In this document: piece after piece, positions 57,291 through 64,000 of the stretch
Layout: each line of letters begins with the position of its first letter
Position numbering within the stretch: the first letter of the stretch is position 1
Assembly (NCBI RefSeq): GCF_022321485.1
Contig: NZ_JAKOGG010000010.1
Span: forward strand, 1-64,000
Direction of reading: 5' to 3'
Origin: Shewanella electrica
GTDB lineage: Bacteria > Pseudomonadota > Gammaproteobacteria > Enterobacterales > Shewanellaceae
Length of the DNA stretch: 64,000 nt
Notes under the pieces: model-generated
What the model saw: only the letters and a program-made list of their open reading frames with translations
Told to the model about the DNA's origin: nothing
The model's database searches: none
Translations under genes and position numbers: made by a program

Positions 57291-57365
57291 ATCCTGCTAA
57301 CTCAAATACATAGCACAGTTATGGTGCAGTTATATCACGACTGCACCAATAAGAGTTAGCAGGAT
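57291..57365. promoter_or_regulatory. Nested inverted repeats before galK
   Basis: The outer arms ATCCTGCTAACTC (57291-57303) and GAGTTAGCAGGAT (57353-57365) are perfect 13-bp inverted repeats. Inside lie 9-bp arms TGGTGCAGT (57322-57330) and ACTGCACCA (57340-57348). It lies between the antiporter stop and galK start, so it may be an operator pair, an RNA structure or a small repeat element. It does not match the GalR operator. Confidence 0.6.
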
Positions 57366-57383
57366 TTTAAGGGTTATTTCACT

Positions 57384-59015
57384 TTACTGTGGTTGCTCTT
57401 GGGTTTTGTTTTCGTTAAACAGCGGCGGCATGGTGCCACTCGGTGTCAACTGGCTGATCACGTGTTCCACAAAACCCGCACCGGCTGCTTCATACAAGTT
57501 ATAAACCGCATTAACCCCAAGATCTTGCAGCGATTGTTCATCCTCGCTGTATTGGATAATGGCGCTAATCTTGCCTTGGTAAGAGCGTTTGCGCAGTTGC
57601 TCAATGGCGAAGATATTACCGGCATGATACGGCATTGCCAGCAGTACCCATTCGAGATGCGGCGCACGCTCCAGCTTCTCCCAAAAGTCGGTATCAGACG
57701 CATCGCCTTGCACCACATTACGGCCTTTATTGCGATGAAACTCCACCAAATCTTGCTTGTGTTCGATACCCAAAATGGTGTCACCGAAGTTAGCACGCAG
57801 TTCATCATAAGCGCCGCTACCGATGCGGCCCATCCCTAGAATCAAGAAACGTGGATCGCCCAAAGAGATCTGGCGGTCTTCTGGATGCAGCGGCGATTTT
57901 TCTAATCGACTTAGCTGCTGACTGAAGCGGCCATAAATATGCGCCACCATGTTGTTTAGCGGTGCCGCAATCAAGAAGCTGGCGCTCAATGCCACGGCGA
58001 TGATCAGCAACCAATGCGATGGCAGCCAGCCTTTATTGGTGGCAACCGCGGCGACAATCAAACCAAATTCACTGAAGTTACCTAAGTTAAACGCACCCAT
58101 AATGGCGGTGCGCGAACGCAAGCGAAAACGGGTCAGCAACCAGATAAACAGCGCCACTTTGATCGGAATCAGGAACAGCAGAATGCCGGCCATGCCGATA
58201 TCTTCCAGTGATGGCAAACCATTGAGACCAATCGTGAGGAAGAAGGCGACCAAGAACAGCTCTTTGAAATAGAACAATGACTTGGCCAGTTCTGATGCTT
58301 TTTTATGGCCTGCTAGCAGCATACCGGCGATCAGCGCGCCTAAGTCGGGTTTCATGCCGACCAGTTCAAATAACCAAGCGCCGCCCACCAATGCCATAAA
58401 TAGGCCAAATAACACTAACAATTCGCCGTGACCCACACGGTCAAACAGGCGATACAGCAGCGGCCTGAGCAATGGCAACGCTAACAAAGCAAACGCCCAC
58501 GGTGATGGGAAGTTACCTTTGGAAATGGTGAGGAACAGTACGGCAAAGATATCCTGCATAATCAGAATACCAATCGCTACGCGGCCGTAGAGCGATTGCA
58601 TATCGCCTTTGTCTTCCAGCACTTTCACCGCAAATACGGTGGAAGAGAAGCTCAAGGCAAAGGCGATGAGTGCCAGTTGTTGCCAGTCGAGGTCCGTCAC
58701 GCGTGAAACGCCGAGTGCGCCAAGTAACATCAGCAGCGGCATAAACACTAACATCGAAATGATCAGATGCAGACTCGAACCGGCCCAAACCTCCGCTTTA
58801 AACAGGCTGCGAACATCGAGTTTCAAACCGATAGCAAATAGCAGCAGGGTTACACCGAGGTCGGCCAGCGAATGCAGAATCGGCAAGCTGTCGGGCTGAA
58901 CGCCCAGCACGTATAACACAAAACCCGCCGCCAGATAGCCAATCAGTGGCGGCAGATTAATACTATTGACTGCCATACCACAGGCAAGGGTGATGATAAG
59001 AATTGCGGGTTCCAT
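57384..59015 (-). CDS. CPA2-family cation:proton antiporter with RCK domain
   Basis: The 543-residue protein has about 12 transmembrane segments (from IGYLAAGFVLYVLGV on, including SFSSTVFAVKVLEDKGD) and a C-terminal TrkA-N/RCK domain (LILGMGRIGSGAYDEL, then VVQGDASDTDFWEKL). It resembles KefB/YbaL-type K+ efflux systems, in which the RCK domain senses nucleotide or glutathione adducts. The start ATG has a weak ribosome site. It lies between dsbD and galK on the minus strand. Confidence 0.9.
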   Translation of the reverse strand: MEPAILIITLACGMAVNSINLPPLIGYLAAGFVLYVLGVQPDSLPILHSLADLGVTLLLFAIGLKLDVRSLFKAEVWAGSSLHLIISMLVFMPLLMLLGALGVSRVTDLDWQQLALIAFALSFSSTVFAVKVLEDKGDMQSLYGRVAIGILIMQDIFAVLFLTISKGNFPSPWAFALLALPLLRPLLYRLFDRVGHGELLVLFGLFMALVGGAWLFELVGMKPDLGALIAGMLLAGHKKASELAKSLFYFKELFLVAFFLTIGLNGLPSLEDIGMAGILLFLIPIKVALFIWLLTRFRLRSRTAIMGAFNLGNFSEFGLIVAAVATNKGWLPSHWLLIIAVALSASFLIAAPLNNMVAHIYGRFSQQLSRLEKSPLHPEDRQISLGDPRFLILGMGRIGSGAYDELRANFGDTILGIEHKQDLVEFHRNKGRNVVQGDASDTDFWEKLERAPHLEWVLLAMPYHAGNIFAIEQLRKRSYQGKISAIIQYSEDEQSLQDLGVNAVYNLYEAAGAGFVEHVISQLTPSGTMPPLFNENKTQEQPQ

Positions 59016-59074
59016 AGAGATGCTGGTTGATTTTTGAATGCACCAACTATAAGCGATTCAGCCAGATAAATAAA

Positions 59075-59098
59075 AACGGCTCCGCACTGGGAGCCGTT
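59075..59098 (-). terminator. Terminator between dsbD and the antiporter gene
   Basis: AACGGCTCC (59075-59083) pairs perfectly with GGAGCCGTT (59090-59098). On the minus strand the stem is followed by a T tract, so it ends the cutA-dsbD unit. Confidence 0.8.
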
Positions 59099-59119
59099 AT
59101 TTTCAACAGTTGAGCGCTG

Positions 59120-60931
59120 TTATTGTGGCAACAGATGATCTAAATGGTTAGCAAACTCGGTTGGCCCCATAAAACCGGTAACGCGCAAGTCGTCACGCAG
59201 TTCGCCATCGGCATCGACAAACAGTAGCGTGGGTAAGCCGAGCACGTTGTAAGCATCTAGCAGTGCTTGGTCTTCATCATCCATGGCTGTCACATCCGCT
59301 TTCAGTAGCACCAAGTTGCTCATGCGGCTGGCGACTGCAGCATCTTTAAAGGTGATGTTGGCAAACTCTTTACAGGCCACGCACCAGTCGGCGTACAGAT
59401 CTAACATCACTGGCTTACCTTCGGCCTTGGCCTGTGCCAGCGCCGCTTGAAACTCCGGCAACGTTTTAATGGTGTTAAAGCCGCCATGTTGCTCGCTGGT
59501 CGCGGCATGATTGCTCACTGAGTAACCCAAGTAGCCCATTACCGCTTGCAGGCCGTAAGAGAAACTACCGAGCAGTGCCAGCAACAGCACGACTTCGCGG
59601 CTGGTATGTTTCCAACTCACTGGTGTCAGTTTATTTTGGTGCAGCAGATAACCAACAAAACAGATTGCCCATAGCGACCACAGCAGATCTGATACCAGCC
59701 CCGGCCAGATGCGACCGAGCATAATGATGGCGACCATGATCAGCAGGAAGCCAAAGATATGCTTGATGATGTTCATCCACGCACCGGCGCGTGGCAGCAG
59801 TTTACCGCCAGAGGTACCGATCAACAGCAGGGGCAAGCCCATGCCCATGCTGAGCACATACAGCGTGACAAAGCCTTGCAGCAGATCGCCACTTTGCGCC
59901 ACATATACCAATACTGCTGACAGCGGGGCGGTGGTACATGGTGAAGCGACTAAGCCAGAAAGCACGCCCATCACAAACACGCCACCGAGCTTACCGCCTT
60001 GTTGTTTGTTCGACAGGCCGGTGAGTTTTTCCTGCCAGCGCGATGGCAGTTGCAGCTCGTACATGCCAAACATCGACAAACTCAGCAGCACAAACAATAT
60101 CGCGATAGCAATCAGTACCGGTGGGCTTTGCAGTGCCGCTTGGTATTTCATCCCTGCGGTCGCCACAATCAGCCCCAGCACCGAGTAGGTGATCGCCATG
60201 CCCTGCACGTAAGTCATCGACAGGGTAAAGGCGCGCGCGGTAGACACCTTGCCGCCTTGGCCGACAATAATGCCGGACAAAATTGGGTACATAGGGAACA
60301 CACACGGCGTCAGCGCAAGGCCAATACCGAGCACGAAGAATGACAGCAAGGTGAGCAACCAGCTATCGCCATGCACTAACTGTTGCAGCAGTGAATCTTG
60401 CTCAGTCAACGGTTGTGAGGTGGCGGTATCGGCGCTGGCAGCATCGGTCGCAACCCCAGCGAGGACGCCGTCATTGGCGGCCACTTCGGTGAGATCAACA
60501 TCGCGGGTGGTGGGCGGAAAGCACAATTTGCCTTCGGCGCAGCCCATAAAGGTAACACTTAACTTGCCATCAGCGGCGGCTTGTTTCAGCGCGACCGGGA
60601 TTTCAATATAGGTGCGATACACCGCCTGATTACCAAAATAATCATCATGATGATCTTCACCTACAGGTTTAGCGATATCGCCCAGCTCGGCATTGCTAAC
60701 GGCAATGTTGAGCTTATCGCGATACATATAATAACCATCGGCAATCACCCAACTGAGGGTAACTTTATTGCCGTCTTGCTTTGCTTCAAAGGCAAACGCC
60801 TTTTCCACTGGCATCAGCTCAGGTTCACTGGTTAAAAAGGGGAATTTTTTGGCGAAGCTGTTATCTGCCTGTACCGCACCAGCAACAATTACCAGTACAC
60901 CAAGCAACAGAGGGAGCAGTCGTTTCATCAT
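59120..60931 (-). CDS. dsbD: Thiol:disulfide interchange protein DsbD
   Basis: The 603-residue protein passes reducing power from thioredoxin across the inner membrane to DsbC and CcmG. A signal peptide (to VQADN), the periplasmic alpha domain with MGCAEGKLCFPP, the membrane beta domain with two cysteines (LTPCVFPMYP and ASPCTTAPL) and eight helices, and the C-terminal thioredoxin-like gamma domain with DWCVACKE are all present. It overlaps cutA by four bases (ATGA). Confidence 0.96.
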   Translation of the reverse strand: MMKRLLPLLLGVLVIVAGAVQADNSFAKKFPFLTSEPELMPVEKAFAFEAKQDGNKVTLSWVIADGYYMYRDKLNIAVSNAELGDIAKPVGEDHHDDYFGNQAVYRTYIEIPVALKQAAADGKLSVTFMGCAEGKLCFPPTTRDVDLTEVAANDGVLAGVATDAASADTATSQPLTEQDSLLQQLVHGDSWLLTLLSFFVLGIGLALTPCVFPMYPILSGIIVGQGGKVSTARAFTLSMTYVQGMAITYSVLGLIVATAGMKYQAALQSPPVLIAIAILFVLLSLSMFGMYELQLPSRWQEKLTGLSNKQQGGKLGGVFVMGVLSGLVASPCTTAPLSAVLVYVAQSGDLLQGFVTLYVLSMGMGLPLLLIGTSGGKLLPRAGAWMNIIKHIFGFLLIMVAIIMLGRIWPGLVSDLLWSLWAICFVGYLLHQNKLTPVSWKHTSREVVLLLALLGSFSYGLQAVMGYLGYSVSNHAATSEQHGGFNTIKTLPEFQAALAQAKAEGKPVMLDLYADWCVACKEFANITFKDAAVASRMSNLVLLKADVTAMDDEDQALLDAYNVLGLPTLLFVDADGELRDDLRVTGFMGPTEFANHLDHLLPQ

Positions 60932-61257
60932 TTTGTATTGTCTTTGATCCAGTCCAGATACGCGGGTAAACCGTCGCTCACCGCTACAGCCAATATTTCA
61001 GGGACATCATAAGGATGCAGGGCAACGATGCGCTGTGCTAACTCGGCATAACCGTTGCGCTGACATTTGATCTGCATCGCCACTTCGGTGTCATGGCAGA
61101 TGTTGCCTTGCCAACGATAGGTGGAGGTCATCGGCGCTGATATTTGCACACAGGCCGCTAATTGCTCACTGACCAAAATATCAGCCACTGTTTGTGCCGT
61201 TTCCCGCTCGGGAAAGCTACAAAACACCAGCAGTGCCTCAGCGTTCTCATGTGCCAT
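60928..61257 (-). CDS. cutA: CutA-family divalent-cation tolerance protein
   Basis: The 109-residue protein has the CutA ferredoxin-like fold (VFCSFPERETAQTVAD, AACVQI and STYRWQG, then a C-terminal ALHPYDVPEILAVAV). CutA forms stable trimers; its part in copper tolerance is still uncertain. It lies upstream of dsbD with a four-base overlap, a common arrangement in gammaproteobacteria. Confidence 0.95.
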   Translation of the reverse strand: MAHENAEALLVFCSFPERETAQTVADILVSEQLAACVQISAPMTSTYRWQGNICHDTEVAMQIKCQRNGYAELAQRIVALHPYDVPEILAVAVSDGLPAYLDWIKDNTK

Positions 61258-61448
61258 AAAGTTCCTGAAAACTGAGTGTTAGCGTTAAACGCTATCTTTG
61301 AATGAGCGCTTACTTTACGTGTTTTACAGTAAAAGTGCATTAAGCGTTTACTGAAACAGTGAGCTTAACCAGTAATTGATAGGGGTTGAAATTGTGACGC
61401 AATAGCCCCAAATTAGCAGAAACATAGATTGCCCACGGTTAGCCCAAC

Positions 61449-61988
61449 ATGCCTTTTCTTTTTATCTTCCTGCTATTTTTAGTCCCTGCCGTTGAAGTGT
61501 CGGTAATGATGCGCGTCAGCGATGCCGTGGGTGGCTGGAACACTTTTGCCTTAGTTATCCTGACCGCCGCAGTGGGCGTGTCATTGGTGCGCAGCCAAGG
61601 ATTAGTGACCTTGATGAGCGTGCAGCGCAAGCTCGCCACCGGCGAAGTGCCCGGCCAAGAGATTGTTGAAGGTATGATGCTGGCATTGGCCGGGGTGCTG
61701 CTTTTTATTCCGGGATTTGTCACCGATTTAGTCGGTCTACTGCTATTAACGCCGTTCACGCGCGCGCCGATTGCCGCCTTTGTATTGAAACGCCTGCAAC
61801 TTAACGTGGTCACGTCGCGCTTTAGTCAATCCAATAATCCGTTTGGGCAAGGGCCGTTTCAGCGCCCGAAACCAGAAGATGACAATGTGATTGATGGGGA
61901 ATATGAACGTAAGCCGGATCCATCAGAGAAACGTCCTGAAAGCCATCAACTCGGTGACGACCAACAAGACGATAATAAGCGGCAATAA
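61449..61988 (+). CDS. fxsA: FxsA-family membrane protein
   Basis: The 179-residue protein has the FxsA pattern: N-terminal helix FLFIFLLFLVPAVEVSVM, then AFVILTAAVGVSLVRSQG-like helix and GVLLFIPGFVTDLVGLLLL, with a polar C-terminal tail. In E. coli, FxsA relieves exclusion of phage T7 by F plasmids. It lies divergent from cutA. Confidence 0.93.
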   Translation: MPFLFIFLLFLVPAVEVSVMMRVSDAVGGWNTFALVILTAAVGVSLVRSQGLVTLMSVQRKLATGEVPGQEIVEGMMLALAGVLLFIPGFVTDLVGLLLLTPFTRAPIAAFVLKRLQLNVVTSRFSQSNNPFGQGPFQRPKPEDDNVIDGEYERKPDPSEKRPESHQLGDDQQDDNKRQ

Positions 61989-62074
61989 GACGACAAAAAA
62001 GCAGCAAGTTACCACATGGCCGACTTGCTGTTTGGCTCTCTGCCACAGCAACTATCCACCACCGCCAATCGGCA

Positions 62075-62638
62075 TCAATTCAAATACTGATCGTAATCAC
62101 CTTGGTAGACCGCCACTTGCATGGTGCTGTATTGGCACAGCAAAATCCCCGGAAAGCTAAGCTGATTCTGTTGTAACTCTTTCAGTGACGGCAACATCAT
62201 CTCACCCACCGCATCGTAAGCGATGCGATAGCTGGCAAAGCGGTTGTTGCTGAAGCGCTCAATAATATCGGCAAAAAACTGCTTCTCGGCGGCGGGACTA
62301 TCAGGCTTACTGTACCAGTAACCTTGGCCGCGCCAGTACAACAGCAGCGCCGTGCCAGCATCACACAGTGGATGATTGATAATCGCTTGGGCGGCGGTGA
62401 TACCGTCATCCCAATTGAGGTTAGCGGCGACATAATGCAACTCTTCCATCGATTGCAGTTGGTTGATGCACTGTAGTTGCTCAGGTGCTTTAGCAAACTC
62501 GGCGGCAATGCTGGTCAGCACATCGGCCATGTCGGCATCCGCTAACCACTCCGTGATTCTCTCTGGGTTTGCTATGGCCCCCGCTTCGCTACATTCAAAT
62601 GCTCGTAAAAATTGGTCGCGCGTTAACCGCTTAGCCAT
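62075..62638 (-). CDS. DUF4274 domain protein
   Basis: The 187-residue protein has ELHYVAANLNWDDGITAAQA followed by NHPLCDAGTALLLYW, the DUF4274 core near residues 65-105. The N-terminal half is helical. It has no signal or membrane segment; function unknown. It follows the MATE transporter gene on the minus strand after 38 bases and may share its transcript. Confidence 0.8.
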   Translation of the reverse strand: MAKRLTRDQFLRAFECSEAGAIANPERITEWLADADMADVLTSIAAEFAKAPEQLQCINQLQSMEELHYVAANLNWDDGITAAQAIINHPLCDAGTALLLYWRGQGYWYSKPDSPAAEKQFFADIIERFSNNRFASYRIAYDAVGEMMLPSLKELQQNQLSFPGILLCQYSTMQVAVYQGDYDQYLN

Positions 62639-62676
62639 ACATCACTCCTTGGTTTGTCGGCGTTGATAACTGAAAT

Positions 62677-64000
62677 TTAAGATGGAATATAAGGTTGGCT
62701 ATGGGGCAGATGCGCCGGCTCTTTAATCCGCAGCGCGATGAAATAACTCACTAACCCCATGATGACGTTGGTGATTGGCAGTGCCAATAACACGCCATGA
62801 ATCCCCGCTGTAAATGCGCCGATGGCGGCCAGCGGTAGCATCAGCGCAAATAGCCGCACCAGATTGAGCGCCAGCGAGGCCATCGGGCGGTGATAGGCGT
62901 TAAGCGCGGTGGCGACAATGATCACCATCCCCAACGGGCCATAGGCCAACGGTAAAAATTGAATATAAAACGTCAGCCATTGCAGCAACTGTGGATCGTC
63001 ACTAAACCAGCCCGCTATCGGTGCGGCAAAACAGGCCAACGGCAGATACAGCAAGGTTTGAAACACCAATACAAATCGAATCGATAACAGCACTGCTTGG
63101 CGGGCGCGTTGTGGCTGCCCCGCACCGAGGTTTTGCGCCACAAACGGCACCACGCTGGACGACAGCGCCATCGACACAATCAGCAATACTGACTCCAAGC
63201 GGATGCCTGCACCAAAGGCGGCTACCGCGGTGTGATCCATACGTGCCAGCAGCGCCATAATCACCGCATTGGCGAGCGGATTAATCAGGTTCATCAACGC
63301 GGCGGGTTGGGCAATGTGCGCCAAGCGGCGCCAGTTAGCTTGATAACGTTTCCTGCAGATGCGGGCGGTGGTTAGCAGATGACGTTTGATGATCAGCAAA
63401 TAGCCGGATAATCCCAGCGCAACCAGCCAAGACAGTACGGAAGCCAGCGCCGCACCTTGCAGCTCTAGTCGAGGAAACGGCCCAATGCCGAAGATCAGCA
63501 GCGGGTCGAGGATGAAATTAATCAGCGCTGCGAGTGCCAGAATTTTTGCCGGCGACTTGGTATCTCCGGTCGCTTTTAGGCCTTGGTTGCCGACCATCTG
63601 CAATACTAACAGCGGCACGCCGATAAACCACGGCTGCATGTATTGTTGGATTAATGGCAACAGCGCAGGCGAGGCGCCCAGCAGCGTGAACAGCGGCGCA
63701 AACAGTAAGCTGCCGAGCAGCGACAGCGCCACGGTGATCAGAAAACTGAGTAACAAAGCATCGTGCAAAAACACTTTGGCCAGCGGCGCATGACCACTGC
63801 CAATCAGGCGACCAAGATTGGTGGCCACCCCAGCACCAATGCCGATGGCGATACTGGTGATCACTAAGGTCACGGGAAAAGTAAAACTGATGGCGGCGAG
63901 GGCGTCAGTCCCTAAACGGCTGACAAAAAAGGTGTCGACCAGATTAAAGCCCAGTACGGTCAAAATCCCCAGCATATTGGGCAGGCTCATGTTGAGCAGC
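62677..64000 (-). CDS. MATE-family multidrug efflux transporter (partial, cut by the window edge)
   Basis: At least 440 residues, open at the right edge (the frame continues upstream as LLN before MSLPNMLG). The MATE pattern is clear: NLVDTFFVSRLGTDALAA in the first helix pair, GIGAGVATNLGRLIGSGH, and a second half with about six further helices (VAFGAGIRLESVLLI, VVPFVAQNLGAGQPQRA). It exports drugs or organic cations in exchange for Na+ or H+. ATG 63990 is probably internal. Confidence 0.9.
   Translation of the reverse strand, partial: LLNMSLPNMLGILTVLGFNLVDTFFVSRLGTDALAAISFTFPVTLVITSIAIGIGAGVATNLGRLIGSGHAPLAKVFLHDALLLSFLITVALSLLGSLLFAPLFTLLGASPALLPLIQQYMQPWFIGVPLLVLQMVGNQGLKATGDTKSPAKILALAALINFILDPLLIFGIGPFPRLELQGAALASVLSWLVALGLSGYLLIIKRHLLTTARICRKRYQANWRRLAHIAQPAALMNLINPLANAVIMALLARMDHTAVAAFGAGIRLESVLLIVSMALSSSVVPFVAQNLGAGQPQRARQAVLLSIRFVLVFQTLLYLPLACFAAPIAGWFSDDPQLLQWLTFYIQFLPLAYGPLGMVIIVATALNAYHRPMASLALNLVRLFALMLPLAAIGAFTAGIHGVLLALPITNVIMGLVSYFIALRIKEPAHLPHSQPYIPS

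Overview
The window reads as chromosomal DNA of a gammaproteobacterium close to Shewanella and its relatives. The grounds are the dsbD-cutA-fxsA order, galK/galM beside a CPA2 antiporter, a secreted M14 and S9B peptidase pair, DUF3859 and MORN-type secreted proteins, and the formate dehydrogenase/selenocysteine locus. No rRNA is present, so the genus is an inference. Genes are dense and of even composition, except for an AT-rich stretch at about 60-1200 and a run of small, poorly conserved genes at about 26.4-33.6 kb.

Layout. 1-2.9 kb: accessory genes (a small ORF plus a possible DUF6338 membrane protein, a GNAT acetyltransferase, a lipoprotein and its partner). 2.9-4.5 kb: repeat-rich DNA with a 115-bp tandem repeat and mosaic dispersed repeats. 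4.5-13.8 kb: a molybdenum nitrogenase block, nifHDK-nifT-nifY-(DUF6129-like)-nifENX-nif ferredoxin, with NifA and sigma-54 sites before nifH and before nifE. 13.9-19.2 kb: Tat-exported aldo/keto reductase, MscS-type channel and a U32 (RlhA-like) protein, all on the minus strand. 19.5-25.2 kb: two paralogous exported MORN-repeat proteins on either side of three small related lipoproteins. 25.3-34.1 kb: DUF3859 protein, then an array of small minus-strand genes including SMI1/KNR4-like (immunity-type) proteins, a frameshifted merR divergent from an alpha/beta hydrolase, and several dispersed repeats. 34.2-41.9 kb: secreted M14 peptidase, S9B dipeptidyl peptidase, yghU and a GH43 glycosidase. 42.3-52.6 kb: a selenocysteine formate dehydrogenase locus, fdnGHI-fdhE, selA-selB, tRNA-Sec (selC) and fdhD. 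52.7-64 kb: quinone oxidoreductase, an acidic-tail protein, galK-galM with a membrane protein, CPA2 antiporter, dsbD-cutA, fxsA, a DUF4274 protein and a MATE pump cut by the window edge.

How the genes work together. NifHDK are the structural nitrogenase proteins, NifEN/NifX/NifY serve FeMo-cofactor assembly and delivery, and the ferredoxin probably supplies electrons; nifB, nifUSV and nifLA are not here and must lie elsewhere. FdnGHI is a membrane formate dehydrogenase whose catalytic subunit needs UGA decoded as selenocysteine; SelA, SelB and tRNA-Sec lie in the same locus, as do the maturation factors FdhD and FdhE. Only selD is missing for selenocysteine synthesis.

The observations most worth a second look are: a NifA binding motif inside the hairpin of the terminator before nifE; a duplicated nifH leader carrying an orphan sigma-54 promoter; the 3' end of selB overlapping the acceptor end of antisense tRNA-Sec; the MORN/lipoprotein paralog island; the immunity-type array without a toxin; a frameshifted merR beside an intact MerR-type operator; and nested palindromes before galK.
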